Assembly: GCA_022432975.1 (NCBI GenBank)
Contig: CM039515.1
Location: 23,330,923-23,394,922, forward strand
Direction of reading: 5' to 3'
DNA from: Begonia masoniana
Lineage: Eukaryota; Streptophyta; Magnoliopsida; Cucurbitales; Begoniaceae
DNA: 64,000 nt
The notes under the pieces are model-generated. The model ran no database searches. It saw only the letters and a program-made list of their open reading frames with translations, and had not been told where the DNA came from. Of the stretch, positions 20,992 to 32,359 are shown one piece after another. Each line of letters opens with the position of its first letter. Position 1 is the stretch's first letter. The position numbers and the translations under genes were made by a program.

Positions 20992-23276
20992 CACCACCTC
21001 CAGACGACACTTCTTTCTCAAAACAGCTTCACTCTGCCTCATTTCACTAACCCTGAAATACCCAGTCACCGATTGCTTGGCCGAAGCTCCGCCATCTCTA
21101 AAATCAGGTCTTCCTAGCCTAGCTAACACGAAATCTTGGTTTCAGTTCTATGGTGATGGATTTGCCATTAGAGTCCCTCCTCAGTTTGAAGACATAATGG
21201 AGCCTGAGGTGCACTGATTTGTATGGATACTGCGAATCTGAGTTTTGAATTTGTGATTCAGATTCAATTTTCTCATTATAATGCCGAAATTAGGAGATTT
21301 TGCTTCCTACAATTTGAATTCTTCAATGTTTTATTGTTCTGACTTGCCATTTGCTCAATTGATTAGGATTACAGTGCTGGTCTTTCTCTATATGGAGATA
21401 AAGTAAAACCAAAGCCCTTTGCAGCCCGGTTTGCCTCTCCCGATGGGTACTGATTTCATCTAATCTTTCATTGCATGCCGTTTTTGTGTGTTATATTAGC
21501 TTTTAAAATATGATTAGATTACAGGAAACGTTCATAATAGCTGTTCTCGAAAAACCGATAACAACTGTTGAATATATTTCGTCAATTTTGTTATTCCTCG
21601 CACAAATCAAAAGAAATTTCTTGAAAATTCTCAACAGCTGCTGCAGTATATATATGGTATTTCTTATTAGTTCTATGAAAAATACTTTTAGATACCTTGT
21701 TTTTCCTGGTTTTTGTTTTCAAAAATAGGAGAAAAGTTTCGTATTTTGAAAAAAAGTAATGCTACATTTACATTCTAATCTTACAACCAAATATGTCATT
21801 ATTCATTTATTGGTTCATCTAATCCCATAATAATTCTACCAATGAATGAATGACTAAGTGTTGTGTCATGAGCCTAGCATTAAAAGTAATACCCATGGGC
21901 GTAATTTTTTGGTGCCTTCAGGAATATGTTGTGTAATTGAATTTGGAATACTTGTTTTTAAGTGAAGTTAAAGACAATAATGGAGTATTTCTGTGAAAAA
22001 AATAGCTTTTCAGTTTATAAATTACTTGAGATACTGTAGCATAGAAGCTGTGCGTTCTTACATTTTGAGACTTTAGATTTTTATTTGTGTTGGTGTTCAT
22101 TGATGCAGATCTGAAGTTTTGAGCGTCGTTACCCGCCCAACAAATCAGCTAAAAATCACTTTCTTAGAGGTGGTGTAGAGATTAAAGCATAGGGTCTGTT
22201 AGATATTTTCCGAAACAGAAAAAACTTGGGAAAACATATTTTTTCAATAGTAGACATCTTGATTTTAATGTAGAATTGTCTGAAAGCAGTTTTTGGAAAC
22301 ATCTTTGGATATGTTGTTTCCAACTATTTGTTCTGTTTACTTCTCTATCAATCATTATGTTTCATCTCGATCATTGTTCTATAAACATGGCTTCTCGAAT
22401 AGCTTTCGTTGAACTTTCACGTATTAAAACAGGCGAAAGACATAACTGACTTGGGATCGTTGAAGGAGGCTGCAAAAATCTTCATACCTGGTATATACAT
22501 GTCGGAATTTCTAAAAGAAAACATCAATCTTTCTATTTTATAATAAAGTGAATTAATTAAAGGTTATTGTGATGTGCTTATCTCCCTTCAATTTTTCTTC
22601 TTGATAATCGGTGAGGGTCAAGGTCTGAGTTCTTGTTATGCTTCAATGGCAGGTGGAGCAACAGTATTTTCTGCTAAGACATTTAAAATAAAGGAAGATG
22701 AAGATATAATAAGGTATGATCATCTCCATATCGGAACCGAGTAATTAAAGCAAATATCGCCATGCATTCACCGTACGGAATCATTAAGAAATTGAAAAAC
22801 ACGAAGCTTTTGTTAGTGATGCTGGAAAGAAGAAAGAGTTAGAGAGATTGGGGAGAGATAAAGGGAAAATATTAGAAAAGTAGAAGAAATATTTAGAGGG
22901 AGAGAGAGATCAATGATGATGAATATCGAAAATGCTCAAGCCAAGTTTAATGGGCGTTATTACTTTAATTATTACTGATTTCTGTCTTTCACTTTTTGAA
23001 ATTTTTCAATACCTGCTATTTCTCAGGACATATTATTTCTACGAGTTTGGTAATCAAGAACAGCGAATTGCATTAGTAGCTGCTGTTATCGGTGGAAAGG
23101 TTTGGAAATTAAAGATAAATGTTATTATTGTATTGGGTGAATTTTCAAAGTGATTAAATCATGTCACCCTTGAACAATTTCAGGCCATTATTGCCGGAGC
23201 GACAGCACCTCAGTCGAAGTGGGATGACGATGGTGTAAAACTTCGCTCTGCTGCAATATCCTTGACCGTGCTATGA
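20891..23276 (+). CDS. PsbP domain-containing protein, thylakoid lumen, probably PPD2-like
   Basis: Seven predicted exons: 20891-21208, 21367-21446, 22109-22169, 22433-22490, 22653-22713, 23027-23099, 23184-23276. All have GT-AG introns in phase, totalling 744 nt or 247 residues. The N-terminus is a Ser/Thr-rich chloroplast transit peptide followed by a twin-arginine lumen signal (RR at residues 38-39, then LKTASLCLISL), so import into the thylakoid lumen by the Tat path is likely. From about residue 80 the PsbP fold follows: FYGDGFAIRVPPQFED, DYSAGLSLYGDK, FAARFASPDGSEVLSVV, TFLEAKDITDLGSLKEAA, YYFYEFG and WDDDGVKLRSAAIS. The family includes PsbP of photosystem II and several PPD/PPL assembly factors. 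Exon layout and motifs fit PPD2 best, at moderate certainty. ATG 20891 was chosen because it is the first start in the transit-peptide frame. Confidence 0.9.
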
Positions 23277-24175
23277 ATCATCAGCATGCATCTAAGTTGC
23301 TTAATTGGTAAATTCAGTTCTCAAACTTTATACATATTTCAGTGGTGTTTTTAAAAATTGCCTTTACAAAATACAAAAAGAAGAAAAGGAACTTATGTTC
23401 CAAAAAATGTCAGTGTTTTAAAAGACAAAGATGTTGTTTTTAAAAATATTTTGATACTAATTCTTATTAGAATTCGGTGATCTGAATTTATTTGGGTTGG
23501 TTTGATGGACCCGCATTACGATCTCATTTGGGATTATGTGTTTCTCTTTGAATACACGTAAGTTTGAGTATTAAAACTCAGTTTTATTTCGATCTTCAGT
23601 TACAAAATAATTTCCTTTATCTTTTGGCTTCTTTTTGAACGCATTTTTCATGTAAATTTATGTCTTCTATTTCTTTTCAGGTTTACAACAATTCTAAAAA
23701 CAGTGTTTGAAATTCTTCATTTTGGAGTGCTACCCATTTTCACAGTTTGTTTTCTGTTTGAACCATGATTGTAAATTACGTGCATCGATGTATCTCTATG
23801 AAACTGGTCCATTACTGCTTGCAGATTGTTGGGACGAGGTGAATCAGATTGTGAGACCGCCATTGATGATGACAAGTTTGGCATTTAGCTTAAACACAGT
23901 TTTGATGTTGTGTAGATTTGTGTTGGAACTGAGTGGAGTTCCATTGTTTTAGACTCTTATCATCAAGTGTTGGGACTGCAGAGTGCAGAGTTGAAGAATC
24001 CAACAGGGCTTACTTTTTCTTGATTATCGTTTTAGCTTTCATTAATTAAATCTCTCATGTGTCCATCTATGACAAAATCAAACCTTCTAGATGTATTCTG
24101 CAATGGTTAATTAAAGTATTCAAAGTAAATGGTAACATATACATTAATTTTGTATCAGTCTCAATTTCCATCTAC
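23277..24175. other. Intergenic region 3' of the PsbP-domain gene
   Basis: A/T-rich 3' flank with no recognisable domain. An open frame at 23707-23952 has no family features and is probably chance. It ends at the tRNA gene. Confidence 0.5.
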
Positions 24176-24257
24176 GTCGATATGTCCGAGTGGTTAAGGA
24201 GACAGACTTGAAATCTGTTGGGCTACGCCCGCGCAGGTTCGAACCCTGCTGTCGACG
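24176..24257 (+). tRNA. tRNA-Ser (UGA anticodon)
   Basis: 82 nt with a 7-bp acceptor stem (GTCGATA with TGTCGAC, one G-T pair), D arm GTGGTTAAGGAG, anticodon loop CTTGAAA with TGA, the long variable arm typical of serine tRNA (GGGCTACGCCCGC) and T arm GGTTCGAACCC. Discriminator base G. No intron. The B box GGTTCGAACCC is intact, so polymerase III transcription is expected. Confidence 0.96.
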
Positions 24258-24264
24258 TTTTTTT
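24258..24264 (+). terminator. RNA polymerase III terminator of tRNA-Ser
   Basis: Seven T residues start directly after the tRNA discriminator base, the standard pol III stop signal; more T-rich sequence follows. Confidence 0.85.
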
Positions 24265-24494
24265 ATTTTTTATTTTTTTTCACTCTGTCATGATTCTCTT
24301 TTTATTTAATATTTTTTTTTTCTAAAATCTGAGTAATTTAATTATATGTAATTGTTTAACTTTAATTCAACAAAAAAAAAAAGACTAAATTGAGATCACT
24401 CAGCGAACAAATTCATTAAAAATAAAATTTATATTATAGGTTTTGTTTTTTATTTGACTCTTTACACGATAGCAATAGAAGCCATTTTAAACAT

Positions 24495-24538
<44 letters not shown>

Positions 24539-24910
24539 CTTAAATTTTATTATTCATCACAAAAAACCTTTAAATTTCAAAAATAAGCAAATCAAACTTT
24601 TTAGTCCAGACTGGGCAATGGCCCCCGAGGGAAGGTCGGTCGGCTGACTACTTTTTTTTTATACAAAAATATTCTGGAAGGCCAGCCGGTTCAACTGGAC
24701 CAGCCGGCCTCCCTCAATAACTGGCAAAACCCGTGACGAAAGTCACGGGTTTTGTCTTTTTGGATGGAGGCCGGCTGGTCCAACGGTGGAGGCCGACATC
24801 CATCTAAAAAGACAAACCCGTGACTTTCGTCACGAGTTTCCCCTATATATGGAGGTCGGCCGGTCCAACTGGACTGTGGACCGGCCAGCCTCAATCACTC
24901 TATCTAAACA

Positions 24911-24949
24911 CCCCCCCCCCCCCCCCCCCCCCCCCCCCCGCCCACATCC
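24911..24949 (+). repeat. Poly-C run, 39 bases
   Basis: Uninterrupted C from 24911 to 24949. The opposite strand is a G run that could form quadruplex DNA. Its length in the sequence may be an assembly estimate. Confidence 0.8.
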
Positions 24950-25557
24950 TCCTCTTCAACTCACACCAAAATCAATGATATTTTTAAAGTTATTTATCTA
25001 TTATCAATACTCTCTCAATTAGTTTCTTTCTCCGGCGATATTTCTTCGCGTTCAACGGCTAGGTATAAAGTTTTTATTTTTATTTTTATCATTTACTTTA
25101 GAAATTTTAACATAATATGGACATTTTAATTAATTTTTTGTTTAATGATTTAATATTTTGCTCCATGTAAGCAACGTATTTTTACTCTCTCCGGCGATAT
25201 TACTCCGCGTTCACCGGTTGGGTATGGAGTTTGTTTTTGTTTTTAAGTTATTTATCTATTATACTGTAGTTAATTGGATTTCATCTGTGTAAATGATGTT
25301 ATTATACTGTGTAATTAAGTTCCATCTAGGAGACTAGAATTTAAATGGACCGTTAGTGATTCTCCAGCCTTTTCTGGGAATTTACTTGGAAAGAAAATTC
25401 TGTCTAAGGAGATTGTCAATAGCAATCTTTCATAGAAATTATCCTGATCAGTACTTTTAACGTTTTAATTTTTGTATTTTATTAACTTTGTTTTAATTTT
25501 TTTTAGCAACGACGATGGATTCCGAGCCGAGTAGATCGGTTAACTAAACTAGCGCGC

Positions 25558-26703
25558 ATGGAATTTCGGAATCAAGAGTGTAAAGAGAAGTTTGAGCAAG
25601 ATTTGCGCAAACGCTCAGTTAGTCATGGTATGATTTTCAACTTTACAGGTTGGGAGTCGTTGGGAATCAAAGATATGTTTGACGTCATCGGCCTGGGCGG
25701 GGTCAATGCATTCAGTGGCGATATTTGCGAGAGAATAGTTCGCTTGTTCTACGCGAACTTGACAGCGTCTGGAAGAAATGAAGTTTTGACTGGTTTGAAG
25801 ACGTACATCCTTAGTAGGGTGTTTATGATACGTCCAGAGCTAGTGAACTCAGTGTTGGGGTTTGTCATAGAAGGGGCAGAACAATATTACCATGCTTCCC
25901 GAGACTGCCCTTTTGTCACATTACCCGAAGGAGTAGAGTTCCTACGGGGAATTCATATCAATTTCAACATCGAGGTGTTCGTTAAGCCACGAACCAGAGA
26001 ACTGAATGTTAGAGGTCGGGTTCTTCGCAACATGCTACCCACACCTTTCTGCCGCGAGAGGGACATCGAAATCTCGTGAGCTGCATGGATCTCTATGTCA
26101 TGAGAATTTGTGCAACGGGAAGCCTTTTGACCATGACTTCTTGATTTTAAGTCACATGCGTGAGGGATGAATCTCCCGTACGGGCCATTGATTATAAAAA
26201 TCATCGATCGAGCTAGGCTTCAGATACCAGTTGGCGAGCCGAGAAAAGTTCAAAGGCCAATCGACGTAGTCAACACCTCGCATTTGATGAAGATTGGCTT
26301 CATAGAAGTCGGATGGCGCTTGGGTGCTGAAGAGCGATCAGATGGCATCCACCTCTTGGGCAGTGTCGATGGAGGAGACCACATCGTCGCCATTGGCCCC
26401 TCAGGACGAAGATGAGGCTAGTGGATGAGGCACGAGACAGTATATGCAGCAACTATATCAGATGCAGCAGACGCACCAACAGCAGATGACTCAGATACAA
26501 CATATGCAGCATATGCAGTACCAGCAGATATATCAAATGCAGCAAACGCACCAACAACATCTACATCAGGTACTGGAGATACAGCAGAGCCAGCAGCGGG
26601 ACATGCAGCATCTCATAGGTAAAGTCGATAAACTGGATGCGAATGTCAAGAATTGGATGGGGCACCTTAGCCTCGACGAAGACGATAATGATCCACCAGC
26701 GTA
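25558..26703 (+). pseudogene. Passenger gene of the MULE-like element: third-ORF-type domain plus Gln-rich tail
   Basis: The 173-residue frame 25558-26079 aligns by eye with the N-terminal domain of the Sirevirus third ORFs in this window: DVIGLGGVNAFSGD then LVRLFYANL-type (here IVRLFYANLTAS), TYILSRVF.IRPELVNSVLG, and RTRELNVRGRVL. After a frame break near 26080 the homology continues in other frames (LPYGPLIIKIIDRARLQIP, NTSHLMKIGFIEVG), matching the LPFNLLLLKIF..MGF part of the S5 copy. The C-terminal 86-residue frame (26444-26703) is Gln/Met/His-rich with a short acidic end. An earlier ATG at 25515 is closed after 10 codons. I do not know a function for this domain; here it is in a DNA transposon and opposite in orientation to the transposase remnant. 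Confidence 0.65.
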
Positions 26704-26884
26704 GTTTAGTTTAGTTTTGTGATATCAATTTTGTGAATACTAAAATTAAATAAATAATTACAATTTCATTCACATTTTAGAAATAAATAATTTAAATACT
26801 TGAATAAATTAAAAAGAAACTCTTATTTTAATGAATTAATACTTAAATAATAAATGAATAATTAAAGAACGAATAAATAAATAA

Positions 26885-26996
26885 AAAAAGGGGTTTTTTA
26901 ATTTAAACCCAAAAGTTTAAGGTTTTTTTTTAATTTAAACCCAAAAATTTGGGTTTTTTGGGTTTAAATTAAAAAAAAAAAACCCAAAAAAGAATT
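26885..26996. repeat. AAACCC / GGGTTT inverted repeat
   Basis: Units such as TTTAATTTAAACCCAAAA occur twice, followed by an inverted copy (TTTTGGGTTTAAATTAAAAA), making a strong hairpin between the Gln-rich frame and the transposase remnant. A shorter variant is at 27440-27490. It may be a bidirectional 3'-end signal or simply decay. Confidence 0.55.
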
Positions 26997-27055
26997 AACA
27001 AATGGTATATTAAAAAATATTACAAATTTCTGCCACGGCCGCGTGCCGAAGATTC

Positions 27056-27313
27056 CTACGTCCCGTCAAATGTGTTGAAGCCCATGAATGTGTTTTGCAA
27101 AGCAACGCCTGAAGTTGATCCCCGGTTATGACAAGCGCGAGTATTATGCCCCTGCTGCCGACATATACGACAATGCACGGTTGAGTTCCTCTTACTAACT
27201 CTCGAGTTTGACGGTTCTTCAGTATCTTGCACTCTTGTCTTCTTCGGCCTACCAGGTTGGTGCCTTTTTTTGGACGGGAGGATTTCGTGCAAACCTTCTA
27301 CGGGCCGATCCAA
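27056..27313 (-). pseudogene. MuDR-type transposase C-terminal remnant
   Basis: 85 residues with the basic GRPKKTR motif followed by a CCHC knuckle CRICRQQGHNTRACH. This pair is the usual C-terminal tail of plant MULE (MURA) transposases. The DDE core and SWIM domain are missing, so the element is non-autonomous. Confidence 0.75.
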
Positions 27314-27479
27314 CTAGACCAACTAGCCTTCCCCTGCGGCTAGTGCCCAGTCCGGACTAAAAAGTTTGATTTACTTATTTTCGAAACTTGGACATTTTTT
27401 TTGATGAATAGTAAAATTTAAGGTTTTTTTTTTTTTTTTTAAAAAAAAAACCTTATCTTTAAGATTTAAATTAAAAAAA

Positions 27480-28860
27480 AAAAACCCTTAAGCATATATA
27501 TTATTTGAACTTTTTAGGTTTTTAATCGATGTAAGAAAAAATATATGAATAAAAATGTTCATTAAAACACGAAAAATTCTTTCTAGAGAAATCAAGACTA
27601 AGGTTCCTAGTCCTACAATTTATAAGTCTTTTTGTCGTGTGATATTATTTAAATATTATTATCACATGCTTATAACTATTATTAATGTCAATTATTTAGT
27701 GTTTTGAGTAATAATTGGGAAAATGAATTGAAATAATCCAAACTATATATTTAAATAAAAATGAAACATGTCCTTTTATTTTCAAGTCATTGTATATTGA
27801 TCACAAGATAATCAACACGTGCCTTTCTAGTTCTTTACAAAAACAATTATCTCCACGTGCTATTTATTCCATGTTTAAAATATAAGATGTCACGAAACTA
27901 CATTCTATGACCAAACAAACCCATTCTTTTAATAACTAATTTGACCATCCAACCATCCACCCTACTATATTAACACCTGTTAATCATATAATTAATATTA
28001 TATATAAATATCTCATCTGGTTCCCTTTTGCGTGACAAATTGAGTACTCATTCTCATTATTTTATAATTTGATTTACTCGTCAGTATACTTCAAATGATT
28101 TTACATGGACGATTTAATTTCATATTCTAATTCGTTGATTGTAATAAATTATTTATACTGGTAAATAAAAAAATATATAAACAATACGTATAAATATAAG
28201 TTAGAAAGTGAGTTTTATCTCATACTACTTTTTGATGTATAATTTCAATGATTGAAAAAATTTCAAATAAAAAAGTGTGAATTCAAATTGCAAGGTTACT
28301 ACCCGGGGTCAGCCGAGCTAGAACGTATAAGTGAAACCAAATGAAGTTTTGAGTTTGTTCTAATTAGGAGTGATTCTTGCACTGGTATAAAACCAAAACC
28401 ATGACAAATGTGTAACGTTTTTAGTTTTGAATGTAAAAATTGACATGATCGAATTGATAAGTGAAGTCAACATTTCGATTAACTCGACCAAAACTCAATA
28501 AAACATTGTTTGAACCAGAATTTGACCCTATTTCACGATTCCATGTCCGGTTGGGTTCGTGTTTTAAAATATTTTTTTGAAAAAATAAAAGTTCAATAAA
28601 GAATACGCGTGGAACATTACTTTTAATTATAATATTAATCAAAATTGATTTCTTTCTTTAGTTTAAAAAATTATATTTCTTGGTACGACCACTTGAAGGA
28701 AAGACACATCATCCATTGCTGACTGCTGCTAAGATTTCTGCAACAAAAATCATGGAGTACTCAATTCAACTCAGAAAGCTTTAAATTTCTGTAAAACGGT
28801 TGATCCTAAAAAAATCAAAATTTACTGCTCAAAGTTTAAGTTTGCCTTCTTCTTCGGTCT
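27480..28860. other. A/T-rich intergenic region
   Basis: No coding sequence or element recognised. It includes the 3' flank of the minus-strand gene starting at 29625. Confidence 0.5.
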
Positions 28861-29625
28861 TCATCTGCTAATTAAACAATGCTGCAAATGATGATGGTGA
28901 TGATTTCTATGGCGGTGTTTTACCACCTCGTTACACCTCACCGAAAGCGGAACCGGAAGCTTCCATTCTCCGGCCACCACCTTGTCTCCTGCAACAGCGG
29001 CTTCTTGTTCTTTTTCTTCTTCTTCTTCTTGCTCTTTTTCATCTTCTTCTGAATTTTCTCTGACGAGGTGTAATATCAACCTTCCGTCTTCCCGTGATGC
29101 TCGGAGAATCTCTGGCCGGTCGATCCGAACCTCCATTAATTTCAGTCTCCCCTCCTTTCTCACAGCTTGCAGGTAGAAATTAGGGTGACCGCTATGATTC
29201 AGACAGGAGAGAGGAGGTGGGAACTTTTTTGATTCTGACCTCTTCTTCGACCTCGCTCGCTCTCGAGAATTCCTCAAAGACATGAAATTTTTCGAATTCT
29301 CCCTGTTCAAAATTTCCGATCGACCGTCCATCGGCCTTTCGTCGGAGCTTTCAAAACCAAGGCTCTCCGTGCAAGACGTTATCCCGGCGACTCCTCCTTC
29401 AACGAAGCCGATGACGCGGGGGACTTTTCTGGTCGGCGGTGACTTTACGGATGAAGATTCCAGGATATTAGGAGGTCTTTGGAGGTTTTTTGATGAATTA
29501 ATCAAACCTAATCCATGAGAATGATGCGTTTTCCAGGGTGATTTAGAAGAGCTTGGTTTTGTGTCATCAATGGAGGTAGAGTAACCCAATAGAGAGTTAA
29601 CGCTTTTCTTGTAAAAGTTCATCAT
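28861..29625 (-). CDS. FANTASTIC FOUR (FAF)-like protein, single exon, 254 aa
   Basis: One uninterrupted minus frame from ATG 29625. A Ser-rich N-terminal half without known domain leads to a basic patch (RERARSKKRSESKK, 121-134), then the FAF domain at about residues 135-188: FPPPLSCLN, NFYLQAVRKEGRLKL, EVRIDRPEILRASREDGRL. An acidic Glu tract (191-209) follows, and a short His cluster (242-246) near the end. FAF proteins are plant-specific and are known to influence shoot meristem size, partly through WUSCHEL; FAF-like members are less studied. The acidic tract after the domain is typical of the family. The 5' flank is GA-rich. Family assignment is firm; which of the FAF or FAF-like members it is cannot be decided. 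Confidence 0.88.
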   Translation of the reverse strand: MMNFYKKSVNSLLGYSTSIDDTKPSSSKSPWKTHHSHGLGLINSSKNLQRPPNILESSSVKSPPTRKVPRVIGFVEGGVAGITSCTESLGFESSDERPMDGRSEILNRENSKNFMSLRNSRERARSKKRSESKKFPPPLSCLNHSGHPNFYLQAVRKEGRLKLMEVRIDRPEILRASREDGRLILHLVRENSEEDEKEQEEEEEKEQEAAVAGDKVVAGEWKLPVPLSVRCNEVVKHRHRNHHHHHLQHCLISR

Positions 29626-29639
29626 ATCTGGACAAAAGG

Positions 29640-30010
29640 GGTTCTGAGTCCTTGAGATGAAAAGAAAATAGAGGAGAGAGAGAGAGATGAATTGCAGTCT
29701 CCTCCAAATACAGAGAAACGGGAAAAGAAAGGCGAAAAGTGGGAGATGGGGATGAAGGTATTAATACTATTCTCATCCCAAAGATAGGGTAAGCTAGAGA
29801 GAGAGAGACAGAGAAGCTAGAGAGAGAAAGGTTGATGCATGGAAAAGCAAATCAAGAGGGAGATGAAAAAGATGAGGGTATTAATACTACAGACAGGATA
29901 AGCGAGAGAGAGAGAGGGGAATGGTAACTAGATCATCCCAAAGATCGGGTAAGCTAGAGAGAGAAGTTAGAGAGAGAGAGAGGAAGGGTTGTGGTGAAAA
30001 GAGAGGCCAA
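29640..30010 (-). repeat. GA-rich repeats in the 5' flank of the FAF-like gene
   Basis: GAGAGA tracts at 29672-29686, 29799-29812, 29906-29917 and 29957-29985 alternate with repeated GGTATTAATACTA and CCCAAAGATMGGGTAAGC units, a tandemly duplicated block of roughly 130-180 bp. GAGA tracts in 5' leaders can bind BBR/BPC factors in plants; whether they do here is inference. Confidence 0.65.
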
Positions 30011-31509
30011 CGAGACAGCAGGGAGAGAGGTAAAAGATGAGCTGGGTCCTGGGAATGATAGCCGAAGAAAGGGGTCCGGGTTCCACGTAAGATAGCCTCG
30101 CTTTTTGTCTTTTCTCTACCACTTTTTTAGGCTCTCCCATTATCCTTTTCTAACTTCCGCTATAATTTCTAATTTCAAGTGACAAACATTGATGAAGTTA
30201 GAAATGAGTCATGTAATACATTTTAATTATTTATAATTTATTATATTAATAACATCAATAAATATTTATCATGTTAAAATATAAAATTAAATAAAATAAT
30301 TAAAAATATATATAATATTATTCATTTTATATTCTCACACGTAAAAAGTAACTGAGATTACGAGATATTGTATAAAGTTAGAGTAAAAGTGGAGTTCCCA
30401 TGTGCAATCATTTTCAAATTCGAGTATAAAGTTTAAGTATAAATAGTTAGTCAAAAACGCGTTATACTATGAATGGATGATAACACTACTTTAAAACTAT
30501 TTAATTTTCACTCTCTCAAACAATGTGAGATTGAATACCTCTACTGATATGAGATGTGCCCTAACAATCAACAGCATATCATAACGTACATACGTTCACA
30601 TGACCAACTGTCATAGTACACGTGTTTCATTATTCTAAACAAATTATCAAATATTTTAATCAAGTATTTTTAATGACTAAGTAAAAGAGTAATCTCTCGT
30701 TGAATTGTCAAAGCCAGGTTGGCTAGGTATCTACCTTAGAGTGAGCAAATCTAATTCTCTATTCACTTCATTTTTCCAACCATAATTCTTTCTATTTTTT
30801 TACTATTTTTGTTAATTTTTTCAACAACTTTGACTTGTTTGTTTATTTTTTCTTCTCTTTTTAAGGGTATTTGGTGTTATCATTAGATTTAGTTAAACAT
30901 AATCGCAGCAACCAAATTTAACCAATTTCTTTTGTAAAAATAAGTTCAGTAAATTTTTTTTTTCAGATTTTACTGCTCGTCGAGAGTTATAGGTCAAATT
31001 GATACTGTTAATTCGAACTAAGTAATCGATAAAAATGAGTTGTTACATTGTATGGAATTATGATCATAGCCTGTAAAATTGATCCACTTATCGGTTTAAC
31101 TGTAAAAGAACTCTATCGTATTTGGATATATATAACTTATTTTTTTGCGTTTATCTATATTTTCTTTACTTGAAAGTGAAAAATAAAAGAAAATAATACA
31201 AGAAATTGAAAATAAAATAATTAAATCATTGTTGCAACTTGCAAGACAGGTGATAAAATGTCAAAACAGCACACGTAACATATTAAATAATATATGAGTA
31301 TCTCCATTTTCTCTCTCTTTCTAAAAAATTAAATTTCTTATAAATTTCATTTTTTTAATGTTTAACAAATACTAATTCAATATTTAATTACATTTTGATT
31401 TTTTTTTTATTAAAAGTAAATTTAATTTGACCATCAAAATACGAGGTATATAATAAAAAAATCCTAAAATCATTTTGTAAATAACCTCACCCTCATAGTA
31501 TTAAAAACT
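30011..31509. other. A/T-rich intergenic region
   Basis: No gene seen on either strand. A short A/T-rich palindromic stretch near 30220-30280 resembles the MITE-like sequence at 17140. Confidence 0.5.
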
Positions 31510-32232
31510 AGACAAATTAACCTCTTGCGTCTCTCGATCTTCGAAAATGGCCAAGTGAGATCGGGGAGTGGAGTCCCCACTCGTGGTGCGAGGGTCACCA
31601 TCCTCTATTCTACACAAAAAACATATAAAATGATATTGAATTTACATGAAATTTTTATCACATATTTAGCAATACATGAGAAGGTATTCTAAAAAATTTC
31701 ATGATTTTTCCACATTTTTACGATTTATTATAATTTTTTAAAATAATATTCTATAAAATAGACAAAAAATTGCAATAAATCTTACCAGTATTAAAAAATT
31801 ATGAAACTTTACAAATTATCTTCAACTGATATGCTCAAAATTTCAAGCCCATCTGATATCATTTAATAAGTTTTTCAAATTTTCTTTAAAACAATTTTTA
31901 AAGTGGAGAACGACCCCATTCTCCAAGATCGGGGGGTCACCATCACCTGTTCTAGACAAAAAACATATCAAACGATATCAAATTTGTTTGAAAATTTTAC
32001 CACATATTTAGCATGTCATGAGACAATCAATCTTATAAGTGTTGAAAAATCACGAAATGTTTCAAATTATCTTCTCAAAATATGTGGTAAAAATTTATTA
32101 TTTAGTATATTTTTTTGTCTAGAAAAGGGGTCGTGACCCCCCTGCACCAGGGGGGTGGGGACCTCTCCATCTCACTTAATTGAGATCCGAAGGCCATTCT
32201 CATAGATCGGGGGACGTTAGGGGTTAATTTAA
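31510..32232. mobile_element. Non-autonomous TIR element, about 0.72 kb
   Basis: The left end (AAATTAACC..GATCTTCG AAAATGGCC..AAGTGAGAT..GTCCCCACT) reappears inverted at the right end (32095-32232: TTGTCTAG..GGGTCGTGACCCCC..GGTGGGGAC, CACTTAATTGAGATC, GGGGTTAATTT). A direct copy of the left GGGGTCACCATC..ACAAAAAACATAT block lies inside at 31905-31985. No coding capacity. The TIR exceeds 100 bp with gaps, which suggests a MULE-type MITE, but the superfamily is uncertain. Confidence 0.55.
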
Positions 32233-32359
32233 ATATTACCCTTGTTTGAATGGAATCACTGATCACCACGGTCTTACTAAAATAAAATCTCAATATTACA
32301 ATAAATTGAGATATTAATAACTTAACTAGTGGACAACTGGTACCAATATGACTTTAGTG

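Larger units (their letters stand above)
24531..27441. mobile_element. MULE-like TIR element carrying a passenger gene
   Basis: Long imperfect terminal inverted repeats: 24531-24645 on the left (AAACCTTAAATTTTATTATT, then AATCAAACTTTTTAGTCC..GACTGGGC) and about 27322-27440 on the right (GCCCAGTCCGGACTAAAAAG, then AATAGTAAAATTTAAGG). The minus strand near the right end (27056-27313) keeps the tail of a MuDR-type transposase. The plus strand carries a different gene-like unit (25558-26703). The left subterminal part has two hairpins AACCCGTGAC..GTCACGGGTT (24727-24751 and 24814-24839), a TATATATGG box at about 24844 and a 39-base C run (24911-24949). Two copies of a CTCCGGCGATATT..CGCGTTCA.CGG unit lie at 25030 and 25188. 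No target duplication is obvious because both ends sit in homopolymer runs. Confidence 0.7.

Noticed and set aside
23707..23952. Extra exon of the PsbP-domain gene
   Set aside because: The predicted gene ends in phase at 23276 with the normal PsbP C-terminus; this frame has no matching motif.
25558..26703. Nested Sirevirus insertion as the source of the domain in the MULE-like element
   Set aside because: No LTR, PBS, pol or PPT sequence surrounds it, and the tail differs (Gln-rich), so it is not a simple Sirevirus fragment.
28982..29518. Plus-strand frames opposite the FAF-like gene
   Set aside because: They are antisense shadows of a gene whose minus-strand protein has a clear FAF domain.
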